Shown here: positions 15,132-23,675 of the stretch, in pieces
Position numbering within the stretch: the first letter of the stretch is position 1
How the letters are laid out: every line of letters begins with the position of its first letter
Assembly (NCBI GenBank): GCA_900110395.1
Contig: FODP01000011.1
Coordinates: 1-64,000 of the forward strand
Origin: Rhodospirillales bacterium URHD0017
GTDB taxonomy: Bacteria > Pseudomonadota > Alphaproteobacteria > Reyranellales > Reyranellaceae
Length of the DNA: 64,000 bases
Reading direction: 5' to 3'
The notes under the pieces: model-generated
Told to the model about the DNA's origin: nothing
Databases searched by the model: none
Seen by the model: only the letters and a program-made list of their open reading frames with translations
Program-made: the position numbers and the translations under genes

Positions 15132-15587
15132 ATGACTGGACCGGGTCGCCCTTCTGACTTCACCCTCGATATGTGCGAGCAAGCGCACAACTACTGCCTG
15201 CTCGGTGCGACCAACGACGAACTGGCTCAGTTCTTCGACGTGTCGCCAAGGACCATTGATCGATGGATCGCCGAGCGGGCTGATTTCGGCGACGCTGTGC
15301 GCAGTGGCCGCGTCGCTGCCGATGCGCGCGTGGCACGCGGTCTCTATGGCCGGGCGGTCGGCTACGATCGCACGGTCGAGCGCATGGCCATCGTCGCAGG
15401 CGAGTTGAAGCCTGTTACCAGTACGATCCACTACCCGGCAAACGTGCAGGCCTGCATCTTCTGGCTCCGAAACCGACGTCGTCAGACGTGGCGCGATACA
15501 CCCAACGATCCGCGCTCAAACACCATTGACGACATCGCTTTGTTGGAAGCTGCAGCGGAGAGCGTACGCCATCATGACGGTGATTGA
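15132..15587 (+). CDS. Phage terminase small-subunit-like protein
   Basis: The 151-residue protein begins MTGPGRPSDFTLDMCEQA and contains a helix-turn-helix (NDELAQFFDVSPRTIDRWI, about residues 28-46). This is the typical DNA-recognition module of small terminase subunits, followed by RSGRVAADARVARGLYGRAVGY. The subunit recognises phage DNA and delivers it to the large subunit. No ribosome-binding site precedes the ATG; the promoter suggests leaderless translation. It overlaps the large-subunit gene by 14 bases. Confidence 0.75.
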   Translation: MTGPGRPSDFTLDMCEQAHNYCLLGATNDELAQFFDVSPRTIDRWIAERADFGDAVRSGRVAADARVARGLYGRAVGYDRTVERMAIVAGELKPVTSTIHYPANVQACIFWLRNRRRQTWRDTPNDPRSNTIDDIALLEAAAESVRHHDGD

Positions 15588-17082
15588 ATTCCTAACGCCA
15601 CCGCGCCATTCGCAGACCATCGGCCGATTGCGCTTCAATCCCCTTGGTTACGTAATGTACGCCTTCCCGTGGGGGCAGCCGGGAACGGCGCTTGCCGCCG
15701 AGAGCGGTCCCGAGCCCTGGCAGCGCGAGGTATTGGAGAAGCTCGGAGACGACCTGGATCAACGCGACAGCACACCTGACGAAGCAGTGCGCCTCGCCAT
15801 CGCATCCGGCCACGGGATTGGTAAGTCGGCCCTGGTGGCCTGGATTATCCTCTGGGCGCTGTCCACGCTGCCCGATACCCGCGGTGTCGTGACTGCCAAC
15901 ACCGAGGGCCAGCTCCGCACCAAGACCTGGCCCGAACTCGCCAAGTGGCATGCGCTTGCGGTCAATAAGAGCTGGTTCACCTATACCGCAACCTCGCTGT
16001 TCTATTCCGCGCTGCCCGGGCACGACCGCACCTGGCGCGTCGATTCCATCACGTGGTCGGAGAACAACACCGAGGCCATCGCCGGCCTGCACAACAAGGG
16101 TCGACGCGCCTTCGCGCTGTTCGATGAGGCTTCGTCGATCGCAGACGGCGTATGGGAAACCATCGAAGGTGCGCTGACCGATGCTGGCACGGAGCTGTTC
16201 TGGCTCGCCTTCGGCAATCCAACGCGCACCACCGGGCGCTTCCGCGAATGCTTCGCGGGCGGCCGTTTCGCCCATCGCTGGCAGCCGCAGCAAATCGATT
16301 CGCGGTCGGTGTCGATGACGAACAAGGCACAGATTGCGACGTGGGTGCAAGACTACGGCGAGGACTCCGATTTCGTGCGGGTGCGCGTGAAGGGCGAGTT
16401 CCCGCGCGCCGGCACCATGCAGTTCATCGACAGCGAGCGCGTGCAGCACGCGGTAGCACGCGAACTGTTCAAGGATCCCACTGCCGCTCTGGTGATGGGC
16501 GTCGACATTGCCCGGCAGGGTGAGGACCAGACCGTCATCCGCTTCCGCCGCGGCCTCGATGCACGCTCGATTCCGGCCGTGAAGTTCCGCATTCCCGACC
16601 TCATGGTGACGGCGGGCCGCGTGATGGAACTGGTCAATTCTCATGAGCCCGACGCCGTCTTTGTCGACGGCACCGGCATCGGTTGGGGTGTTGTCGATCG
16701 CCTGAGCCAACTTGGCTGCTCGACGGTGCGCGGCATCGACTTCGGGGCCGGCGCCGACCGTACCGACAGCAGCGAAGCCGTCGTTCGCTACGCCAACAAG
16801 CGTGCCGAGATGTGGGGTCACATGAAGGAGTGGTGTCGGTTCGGCTGCCTGCCGGACGACCGTTCGCTCGCGGCAGACCTCACCGCCGTCGACTATGGCT
16901 ACGATGCCGCCGATGCCATCCGGCTGGAGCGCAAGGACGACATGCGCAAGCGCGGACTTGCGTCACCAGACGACGGCGACGCGCTGGCGCTCACCTTCGC
17001 CTATCCGGTGGAGAGGCGGAATCCGCAAGAGGGGTGGCGCGTCCAGGAGAAGCTGGCCGTCTTGAAACGACGAATTGTATGA
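15574..17082 (+). CDS. Phage terminase large subunit
   Basis: This 502-residue DNA-packaging motor has an N-terminal ATPase with Walker A GHGIGKSAL (about residue 85) and Walker B FALFDEAS (about 185). Its C-terminal nuclease has metal-binding acids in MGVDIARQGEDQTVI, AVFVDGTGIGWGVVD and GDALALTF. All key residues appear intact and no stop interrupts it. No portal, capsid, tail or integrase genes are nearby, so this is an isolated packaging pair, either a prophage remnant or recruited by a satellite element. Confidence 0.9.
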   Translation: MTVIEFLTPPRHSQTIGRLRFNPLGYVMYAFPWGQPGTALAAESGPEPWQREVLEKLGDDLDQRDSTPDEAVRLAIASGHGIGKSALVAWIILWALSTLPDTRGVVTANTEGQLRTKTWPELAKWHALAVNKSWFTYTATSLFYSALPGHDRTWRVDSITWSENNTEAIAGLHNKGRRAFALFDEASSIADGVWETIEGALTDAGTELFWLAFGNPTRTTGRFRECFAGGRFAHRWQPQQIDSRSVSMTNKAQIATWVQDYGEDSDFVRVRVKGEFPRAGTMQFIDSERVQHAVARELFKDPTAALVMGVDIARQGEDQTVIRFRRGLDARSIPAVKFRIPDLMVTAGRVMELVNSHEPDAVFVDGTGIGWGVVDRLSQLGCSTVRGIDFGAGADRTDSSEAVVRYANKRAEMWGHMKEWCRFGCLPDDRSLAADLTAVDYGYDAADAIRLERKDDMRKRGLASPDDGDALALTFAYPVERRNPQEGWRVQEKLAVLKRRIV

Positions 17083-17104
17083 GTGCCATGAGCGGCAAAC
17101 GAAA

Positions 17105-17130
17105 CGAGGGCGCAGCAAGCTGCGCCCTCG
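17105..17130. terminator. Strong hairpin, shared terminator
   Basis: An 11-base-pair perfect stem (17105-17115 with 17120-17130) with loop CAAG lies between the convergent terL and amidohydrolase genes. In the minus direction it is followed by a T-rich TTTCGTTT; in the plus direction by TGAAAAG only. It probably ends transcription of the amidohydrolase gene efficiently and of terL weakly. Confidence 0.65.
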
Positions 17131-17159
17131 TGAAAAGATCGCCGACGCCTTCGGCAGGC

Positions 17160-18302
17160 CTAGTTGATCAGCCCGTAGAATTTCCCGGCGTTGGTGCAGG
17201 TGATCATCTTGGTCACCTCCGGCGAGACCTCGGCGAACTGCTCCTTGATGTACTTGTCGGAGTGCGGCCACACGCCGTCGCCGTGCGGGTAGTCGGAGCC
17301 CCACATCAGGCTCTCCGCGCCCATGTCGTCGATCAGCTTGGTGCCGATGCGGTCGAACTGGAAGGTGGCCTTGCACTGGCGGCGCCAGTAGTCGGAGGGC
17401 TTCATCTTGAGCCCGAGATCGGTGAAGCGGTCCTCCCATTCGAAGTCCATGCGGTCGAGCGCATAGGGGATCCAGCCGCAGCCCGATTCGCCGAAGGCGA
17501 TGCGGATGTTGGGATAGCGCTCCAGCACGTTGGCCGCGATGATCGCCGCCAGGATGTTCACCAGGTTCATCTGGAAGCCCGAGACGACGGTGAAGAACAC
17601 CGAGCGGCCGACCCGGCCGGGATACTTGCCGATCATGTCGGGCGGCACGTTGGGGAAGGTGTGGAAGTGCAGCGGCAACTGCACGTCGTTCACCGCCTTC
17701 CACAGCGGCTCCCACATCGGATGCCACATCGGCTCCATGTCCCACGAGCAGGAGAGCTCGAGGCCCTTGATGCCGAGCTTGGCGACGCGATAGATCTCCT
17801 TCACCGCCGCATCGATGTCGCCGTAGGGCAGGCAGGCGAGGCCAATGTGGCGGTCGGGATAGTGGCTGCAGAAGCCCTTCAGCCAGTCGTTGTAGATGCG
17901 CAGCATCTCGTTGGCCGCATCCTTGTCGTTCAGCCGGCCGGCGGCGCCCAGGATGCCGTAGATCACCTCGGCGTCGACGCCGTCGCGATCGAGGTCTTTT
18001 ATGCGCAGGTGCGGGTCGGAGACGCGCCGGATGTCCTTGGCGCCGTCCTCGTAAAGGCCGGTCTCGGCCATCACGTCGACGCGCCGATGCTTGCCCTTGA
18101 CGTACTTGCTGCCGGCCGGGCCGACGCCGTTCTTGAAGCCGAAGCCGGCGCCGTTCTTGGCCGTCCATTTCGGCCCTTCGTCGCTGTCGACGACAAATGG
18201 CATGCGATCCTTGAGCTCGCGCGAGGCCATGGAGGTGAACAGGTCCGGCGGCATCCAGGGCAGGTCGAGATGACAGTCGGCAGAAATGCGGTTGTACTGC
18301 AT
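17160..18302 (-). CDS. Amidohydrolase-family protein (ACMSD-like)
   Basis: This 380-residue protein starts at ATG 18302 with AAGGGAGCG upstream. It has the amidohydrolase-2 TIM-barrel pattern: the N-terminal metal motif as ISADCHLDLP rather than the usual DxHxH, LHFHTFPNVPPDMIGKYPG in the middle, and a C-terminal MWGSDYPHGDGVWPHS with the metal-binding Asp. Relatives are decarboxylases or hydrolases of ring-cleavage and similar products. The single His in DCH is a deviation seen in part of the family. It is divergent from an SDR gene and may share a pathway with it. Confidence 0.85.
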   Translation of the reverse strand: MQYNRISADCHLDLPWMPPDLFTSMASRELKDRMPFVVDSDEGPKWTAKNGAGFGFKNGVGPAGSKYVKGKHRRVDVMAETGLYEDGAKDIRRVSDPHLRIKDLDRDGVDAEVIYGILGAAGRLNDKDAANEMLRIYNDWLKGFCSHYPDRHIGLACLPYGDIDAAVKEIYRVAKLGIKGLELSCSWDMEPMWHPMWEPLWKAVNDVQLPLHFHTFPNVPPDMIGKYPGRVGRSVFFTVVSGFQMNLVNILAAIIAANVLERYPNIRIAFGESGCGWIPYALDRMDFEWEDRFTDLGLKMKPSDYWRRQCKATFQFDRIGTKLIDDMGAESLMWGSDYPHGDGVWPHSDKYIKEQFAEVSPEVTKMITCTNAGKFYGLIN

Positions 18303-18395
18303 GCGTCGCTCCCTTATTGCCCGAATTGTGCGCGCCCGCCGGCCGGTCCGGCAAGGGCTCCTGCTCGGGATTTCGACAGGCAACAGGAGGCAGCC

Positions 18396-19244
18396 ATGCA
18401 CAGGATGACGGGACGGGTTGCCATCGTCACCGGCGCGAGCCGCGGCATCGGCCAGGCGATCGCCGAGCTGTTTGCCGCCGAGGGCGCGAGGGTCGTGTGC
18501 GTGGCACGCACGCTCAACGAGGGCGATCACCAGCTCAAGGGCTCTCTCGCCAGCACGGTCAGCGCCATCAAGGCGGTGGGCGGAGAGGCGACGCCGGTGG
18601 CTGCCGACATCTCATCGGAAGCCGAGTGCCTGCGACTCGTCGAAATGGCGCGCGCGGCCTACGGTCGGGTCGATACGTTGGTGAACAACGCCGCACTCAA
18701 CTACTACATCCCGACAGCGGACTACCCGACCAACCGCTGGATCAAGGCATTCGCCGTCAACGTCCACGCGCCTTTCATTCTGTCCAAGGCGGTCCTGCCC
18801 GACATGATCGCGGCCGGTCGCGGCGCCATCGTCAACATCAGCTCGGGCTCGGCGATCGGCCCCGGCCGCGGTCCCTACAAGGACCAGACGGTGCGCGGCG
18901 GCGTGATGTACGGCGCGAGCAAGGCCGCGCTCGAGCGGTTCACCCAGGGGCTGGCCCAGGAAGTGGCGCATTGCGGCGGCATCGCCGTCGCCTGCGTGTC
19001 GCCCTCGCGCGTCGTGCCGACGCCGGGCACGGTCTATCACAAGCTGGTCGACGGCCTCGACGACCCGCGCGGCGAGCCGCCGTCGATGATGGCGCGCGCC
19101 GCCCTGCTGCTGGCGAGCGAGCCGGCGGACAAGGTCAACGGCCGCGTGACCTACAGCCAGCAGATCCTCAAGGAGTTCGGCTGGATCGACAAAGGCGTCG
19201 GCCGCGGCATCGACGCGGTCGGTTCGGGCTATTCGCAGATCTGA
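18396..19244 (+). CDS. SDR-family oxidoreductase
   Basis: The 282-residue protein starts at ATG 18396 behind CAGGAGG. It has the NAD(P)-binding TGASRGIG motif (residues about 12-19), the NNA motif (VNNAALNYY), the catalytic Ser in VNISSGSA and Tyr/Lys in YGASKAALE. It is probably a 3-ketoacyl-reductase-like or diol/alcohol dehydrogenase of unknown substrate. Next downstream by 11 bases is a GFA-family gene, and the amidohydrolase is divergent 93 bases away. Confidence 0.9.
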   Translation: MHRMTGRVAIVTGASRGIGQAIAELFAAEGARVVCVARTLNEGDHQLKGSLASTVSAIKAVGGEATPVAADISSEAECLRLVEMARAAYGRVDTLVNNAALNYYIPTADYPTNRWIKAFAVNVHAPFILSKAVLPDMIAAGRGAIVNISSGSAIGPGRGPYKDQTVRGGVMYGASKAALERFTQGLAQEVAHCGGIAVACVSPSRVVPTPGTVYHKLVDGLDDPRGEPPSMMARAALLLASEPADKVNGRVTYSQQILKEFGWIDKGVGRGIDAVGSGYSQI

Positions 19245-19255
19245 AGGAGGAAACG

Positions 19256-19681
19256 ATGAAGGGAAGCTGTCTGTGCGGCGCCATCGCCTACGAAGCTACG
19301 CCGCCGTCGTCCGGGCTGCATATCGGCCTGTGCTCCTGCCGCTCCTGTCGCAAGGCGCATGCCGCGCCGGCCAATGTCTACGCCACCGTCCCGCGCGCCA
19401 ACTTCCGCTGGCTGCGCGGCGAGGACAAGACCAGCATCTACGAATCCTCGCCCGGCAAGAATCGCCATTTCTGCTCGGTCTGCGGCTCGCAGGTCATCGC
19501 CGAGCATCCCGGTGAGACCGATGTGCTCCTGCGTGTCGCCTTGCTCGACGACGATCCCGGTGCGCGGCCTGTCGAGCACATCTTCCTCAGCCAGCGGCCG
19601 GCGTGGTGCAACTGGGACGCCGACGGCATTCAGCGCTATGAAGAGTGGGCACCGGGAGGGGAGCCCAAGAGCCCGCAATAA
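19256..19681 (+). CDS. GFA-family zinc protein
   Basis: This 141-residue protein belongs to the glutathione-dependent formaldehyde-activating (GFA/CENP-V) family. Its zinc ligands are visible in SCLCGAIAYEA, CSCRSCRKAH and HFCSVCGSQVIAEHPG. Only some members act on S-hydroxymethylglutathione; most have unknown substrates. It follows the SDR gene by 11 bases with GGAGG in the gap, so they form an operon. Confidence 0.92.
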   Translation: MKGSCLCGAIAYEATPPSSGLHIGLCSCRSCRKAHAAPANVYATVPRANFRWLRGEDKTSIYESSPGKNRHFCSVCGSQVIAEHPGETDVLLRVALLDDDPGARPVEHIFLSQRPAWCNWDADGIQRYEEWAPGGEPKSPQ

Positions 19682-19769
19682 CGTTTCAGGCTGCGTTCAA
19701 CGTGTGGGACGGCCAACAAGTTACGCCACTGCCACGAGTCGTGGCATAATGATCCTGCAGGCGAGACCC

Positions 19770-20072
19770 ATGGATACCATCCATCTTCCATCCCGTGACG
19801 CACTAACCGAGCTCTGCCGTCGCTGGCGAATACGGGAGCTGTCGGTATTCGGCTCGGTCGCGCGGGGGGCGAGCCGGATGGACAGCGATGTTGATCTGCT
19901 GGTCACCTTCGACCCCGACGCGCCATGGAGCACGCTGGACATCGTGGATCTGCGCCAGGAATTGGCGAGCTTGTTTGGCAGGAATGTCGACCTCGTCGAG
20001 GAGAAGGCGATCCGCAATCCCTATCGCAAGGCCTCCATCCTGCGCGACAAGTCGGTTTTGTATGCCGCTTGA
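19770..20072 (+). CDS. mntA: MNT-type nucleotidyltransferase antitoxin
   Basis: The 100-residue minimal nucleotidyltransferase has the signature G28-S29 followed by ten residues and D40-x-D42 (FGSVARGASRMDSDVDLLV). In type VII HEPN/MNT systems MntA adds AMP groups to a Tyr on the HEPN toxin and neutralises it. An in-frame ATG at 19749 is an alternative start. The 3' end overlaps the HEPN gene by 11 bases, fitting a co-translated antitoxin-toxin pair. Confidence 0.85.
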   Translation: MDTIHLPSRDALTELCRRWRIRELSVFGSVARGASRMDSDVDLLVTFDPDAPWSTLDIVDLRQELASLFGRNVDLVEEKAIRNPYRKASILRDKSVLYAA

Positions 20073-20400
20073 GGAGCGAGATCGGGCCCTGCTCTATGAC
20101 ATGCTCGACGCTGCCCGACATCTACGGGAAAAGTGGCAGCATCGATCGATCGATGAGCTGTTGAATGATCGGACGCTGCAGTGGGCGACAGATCGCGGCT
20201 TCAATATCATTGGAGAGGCAGCGCGCCGATTATCCGACGCTGCCAAGCTGGGCCATCCGGACATCGATTGGCGGCGGATCATTGGTCTGCGCAATGTGAT
20301 CGTCCATGACTATGATGAGGTCGACTATGGACGGCATTGGCGCGTCATTCAGGAGGACTTGCCGCAGCTGATCCTGAAGCTCGAGAAGCTCGGTCTCTAG
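20062..20400 (+). CDS. hepT: HEPN-domain toxin (DUF86)
   Basis: This 112-residue, all-helical protein has the HEPN ribonuclease motif RX4H as R77-NVIV-H82, followed by the DY pair (HDY) that MntA modifies in known systems. HEPN toxins cleave RNA until they are modified. It overlaps mntA by 11 bases. The pair stands alone between metabolic genes, a common location for such modules, and probably acts in plasmid or island maintenance or phage defence. Confidence 0.85.
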   Translation: MPLEERDRALLYDMLDAARHLREKWQHRSIDELLNDRTLQWATDRGFNIIGEAARRLSDAAKLGHPDIDWRRIIGLRNVIVHDYDEVDYGRHWRVIQEDLPQLILKLEKLGL

Positions 20401-20418
20401 GACATCGCATCGAGGAGC

Positions 20419-22086
20419 ATGTCGATAGTGGAAACCGCCACCCGCCTCGAAGGTGAATTCGATTACATCGTCGTCGGTGCCGGCTCTGCCGGCTGCGTAT
20501 TGGCCAACCGCCTGTCGGCTGATGCCCGCTCGCGCGTCCTGTTGCTGGAGGCGGGCGGGCGCGACAACTGGATCTGGTTCCATATTCCCGTCGGCTATCT
20601 CTTCGCCATCGGCAACCCGCGCTCGGACTGGATGTTCGAGACCGAGAAGGAGCCGGGCCTCAACGGACGCAGCCTGAAATATCCGCGCGGCAAGGTGATC
20701 GGCGGCTGCTCGGCGATCAACGCCATGATCTCCATGCGCGGCCAGGCCCAGGACTACGATCACTGGCGGCAGCTTGGGCTGCCCGGGTGGGGGTGGGACG
20801 ACGTGCGGCCCGTCTTCAAGCGGCTCGATCATCATTTCCTGGGTGACACCGAGCATCATGGCGCGAGCGGCGAATGGCGGGTCGAGCAGCCGCGCGTGCA
20901 GTGGGATGTACTGAACGCGGTCGCCAAGGCCGCCGTCGAGATGGGCATCCCGGCAACGACGGATTTCAACACCGGCGACAACACCGGTGTCGGCTACTTC
21001 CACGTCAACCAGAAGCGTGGCGTGCGTTGGTCGTCGGCACGCGCCTTCCTGAAGCCGGTCCTCAACCGCCCGAACCTCAGGCTCGAGACCGGCGTGCTGG
21101 TCGAGAAGGTGGTGTTCGAGGGCAAGCGCGCGGTCGGCGTGCAGTTCCGGCAGGGTGACCGGCTCGTCGAGGCGCGGACCAAGGGCGAGGTCATCCTGTC
21201 GACCGGCGCTGTTGCGTCACCGCAGCTTCTGCAGCTCTCGGGTGTCGGGCCGGCGGACTGGCTGAACGAGATGGCGATTCCCGTTGTCCACGACGCGCCG
21301 GGTGTCGGAAACAACCTGCAGGACCACCTGCAGCAGCGCGCCATCTTCAAGGTCCAAGGCGTCAAGACGCTGAACGAGACCTACCATTCGCTGATCGGAC
21401 GCGCCCTGATGGGCGCGGAGTACGCCCTGTTCCAGACCGGCCCCCTGACCATGGCGCCCTCGCAGCTCGGCATCTTCACCAGGTCTTCGCCTGAGCACGA
21501 ACGGCCCAACATCCAGTTCCACGTTCAGCCGCTGTCGCTCGACAAGTTCGGCGATCCCTTGCACCGCTTCCCGGCGGTCACCGTCAGCGCCTGCAACCTG
21601 CAGCCGACCTCGCGCGGCACGATCCGTCTGCGTTCACGAGATCCCGCGGCCAAGCCGGTCATCGCTCCCCACTACCTTGCGACCTACGAGGACCGGCGTG
21701 TTGCAGCTGACGCCATCCGCGTCACACGCCGCCTGATGAAACAACCGGCCTTGCAACCCTACCGCCCCGAGGAGTTCCTGCCCGGGCCGGCGGTCGGCGA
21801 CGACGACGCCTCGCTGGCCAAGGCGGCGGGCGATATCGGCACGACCATCTTCCACCCCGTCGGCACGGCGAAGATGGGCATGGCGTCCGATCCCATGGCG
21901 GTGGTCGACGAGCGGCTGCGTGTTCGTGGCCTTGGAGGCCTGCGCGTGATTGACGCTTCGGTCATGCCGACCATAACCTCAGGCAACACGAATACGCCGA
22001 CAATCATGATCGCCGAAAAGGCGGCACGGATGGTGATCGAGGACGGCCGGTCGACAACAGCGGCCAGGGAGCTGACGGCTTCATAG
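20419..22086 (+). CDS. GMC-family FAD oxidoreductase (choline/alcohol dehydrogenase-like)
   Basis: This 555-residue enzyme begins behind GAGGAG. It has the FAD-binding VVGAGSAGCVLANRLS near residue 18, the GMC signature PRGKVIGGCSAINAMI near 92, and STGAVASPQLLQLSGVGP near 258. The C-terminal catalytic region is FHPVGTAKMG, followed by NTNTPTIMIAEKAARM. Substrates of the family are primary alcohols, choline or polyethylene glycols. It is followed after 17 bases by a peptide-type ABC binding protein, so it may act on a compound taken up by that system. Confidence 0.93.
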   Translation: MSIVETATRLEGEFDYIVVGAGSAGCVLANRLSADARSRVLLLEAGGRDNWIWFHIPVGYLFAIGNPRSDWMFETEKEPGLNGRSLKYPRGKVIGGCSAINAMISMRGQAQDYDHWRQLGLPGWGWDDVRPVFKRLDHHFLGDTEHHGASGEWRVEQPRVQWDVLNAVAKAAVEMGIPATTDFNTGDNTGVGYFHVNQKRGVRWSSARAFLKPVLNRPNLRLETGVLVEKVVFEGKRAVGVQFRQGDRLVEARTKGEVILSTGAVASPQLLQLSGVGPADWLNEMAIPVVHDAPGVGNNLQDHLQQRAIFKVQGVKTLNETYHSLIGRALMGAEYALFQTGPLTMAPSQLGIFTRSSPEHERPNIQFHVQPLSLDKFGDPLHRFPAVTVSACNLQPTSRGTIRLRSRDPAAKPVIAPHYLATYEDRRVAADAIRVTRRLMKQPALQPYRPEEFLPGPAVGDDDASLAKAAGDIGTTIFHPVGTAKMGMASDPMAVVDERLRVRGLGGLRVIDASVMPTITSGNTNTPTIMIAEKAARMVIEDGRSTTAARELTAS

Positions 22087-22103
22087 CCTTGAGGGAGGCG
22101 GAC

Positions 22104-23666
22104 ATGAGCAAGCGTACACTTGGTTTGCTGGTGGCGTGCGTGCTCGGCATGGCGGGCACGGCCCACGCCGAGACGACGCTCCGGGTCGTCAATCACTCCG
22201 ACCTGAAGATCATCGATCCGATCTGGACCACCGCGTACATCGTGCGCAACCACGGCTACATGATCTACGACACGCTGTTCGCGCTGGACGGCAACCTCGA
22301 GGTCAAGCCGCAGATGGTCGACAAGTGGTCGACCTCCGACGACAAGCTCACCTGGACCTTCACCCTGCGCGACGGGCTGGAGTTCCATGACGGCACGCCG
22401 GTCACCGCCGAGGACGTCGTGCCGTCGCTCAAGCGCTGGGCAGTGCGCGATCCGCTGGGCCAGATGCTGTGGACCAAGGTCAACGACGTGAAGGCGGTCG
22501 ATGCCAAGACCTTCCAGATCCTGCTCAAGGCGCCGACCGGCATCATGCTGCAGGCGCTGGGCAAGCCCTCGGGCAACGCCTTCATCATGCCCAAGCGCAT
22601 CGCCGAGACCGATCCGTTCAAGCAGATCGAGGATGCGACCGGCTCGGGTCCCTTCATCTTCGTGAAGAACGAATGGAAGCCCGGCGAGAAGACGGTCTAC
22701 GTCAAGAATCCCAAGTACAAGCCGCGCAGCGAGCCGCCCTCGGGCCTGGCCGGCGGAAAGATCGCCAAGGTCGATCGCGTCGAATGGGTGGCGATGTCCG
22801 ATCAGCAGACGGTGGTGAACGCCCTGCTCAAGGGCGAGATCGACATGATCGAATCGCCACAGCACGATCTCTTCAAGGTCATGGAGGCCGACAAGAACGT
22901 CAAGCTGGTCAATCTCAACAAGTGGGGCAACCAGTACATCTTCCGCTTCAACCAGCTCTACAAGCCGTTCGACAACGCCAAGATCCGCCAGGCCGTGCTC
23001 TATGCCTTCAACCAGAAGGACTTTCTCGACGGCGTGATCGGCGATGCCAAATGGTACAAGACCTGCAAGGCGATGTTCATGTGCGACACGCCCTATGCCA
23101 GCTTCAAGGGCTTCGAGGACAAGTTCGATTCCAACTTCAACAAGGCTCGTGATCTGCTGAAGGAGGGCGGCTATGACGGCACGCCGGTGGTGCTGATGCA
23201 CTCGACCGACCTCTACGTGCTGGCCAATCTCGCACCGGTCGCCAAGGCGCTGATGGAGCGGGCCGGCCTGAAGGTCGACATGCAGTCAATGGACTGGCAG
23301 ACCCTGGTGAGTCGCCGCGCCCGCAAGGACCCGCCGGACAAGGGTGGCTGGAATGCCTTCCTGACCTCGTCGGCCTCGGTCGACATCGTCGATCCTCTGG
23401 CCAACACCTACATCAACGCGGTCGGTGAGAACGCCTGGTTCGGTTGGCCCAAGGACGACGAGCTGGTGAAGCTGCGCGCCGCCTTTGCCGACGAGACCGA
23501 CGCCGCCAAGCGAAAGGACCTCGCCATCGCCATGCAGGTGCGGGTGTCGGAGAACCCCACGCACGCCTTCCTCGGCCAATGGTATGCGCCGGTGGCGCTG
23601 CGCAAGAACGTCACCGGCAACCTCGAATCGCCGGTGACGATCTTCTGGAACATCGAGAAGAAGTGA
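22104..23666 (+). CDS. ABC transporter substrate-binding protein, family 5 (peptide type)
   Basis: The 520-residue protein starts at ATG 22104 behind GAGGGAG and has a signal peptide cleaved near ...TAHAETT. It has the family-5 features YDTLFALDGNLEVKP, TFTLRDGLEFHDGTPVTAEDV and the C-terminal NPTHAFLGQWY region. Members bind oligopeptides, nickel chelates, glutathione or other larger ligands. No permease or ATPase genes follow, so its partners must be elsewhere. The preceding GMC oxidoreductase is probably co-transcribed. Confidence 0.9.
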   Translation: MSKRTLGLLVACVLGMAGTAHAETTLRVVNHSDLKIIDPIWTTAYIVRNHGYMIYDTLFALDGNLEVKPQMVDKWSTSDDKLTWTFTLRDGLEFHDGTPVTAEDVVPSLKRWAVRDPLGQMLWTKVNDVKAVDAKTFQILLKAPTGIMLQALGKPSGNAFIMPKRIAETDPFKQIEDATGSGPFIFVKNEWKPGEKTVYVKNPKYKPRSEPPSGLAGGKIAKVDRVEWVAMSDQQTVVNALLKGEIDMIESPQHDLFKVMEADKNVKLVNLNKWGNQYIFRFNQLYKPFDNAKIRQAVLYAFNQKDFLDGVIGDAKWYKTCKAMFMCDTPYASFKGFEDKFDSNFNKARDLLKEGGYDGTPVVLMHSTDLYVLANLAPVAKALMERAGLKVDMQSMDWQTLVSRRARKDPPDKGGWNAFLTSSASVDIVDPLANTYINAVGENAWFGWPKDDELVKLRAAFADETDAAKRKDLAIAMQVRVSENPTHAFLGQWYAPVALRKNVTGNLESPVTIFWNIEKK

Positions 23667-23675
23667 CGCGTGGCG

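Noticed and set aside
15132..17082. A complete prophage
   Set aside because: Only the two terminase genes are present; no portal, capsid, tail, lysis or integration genes flank them.
16683..19244. An 853-codon open frame on the plus strand that contains the SDR gene at its end
   Set aside because: Only the part from 18396 is coding. The upstream part is antisense to the amidohydrolase gene and overlaps terL in another frame; high G+C leaves such frames open by chance.
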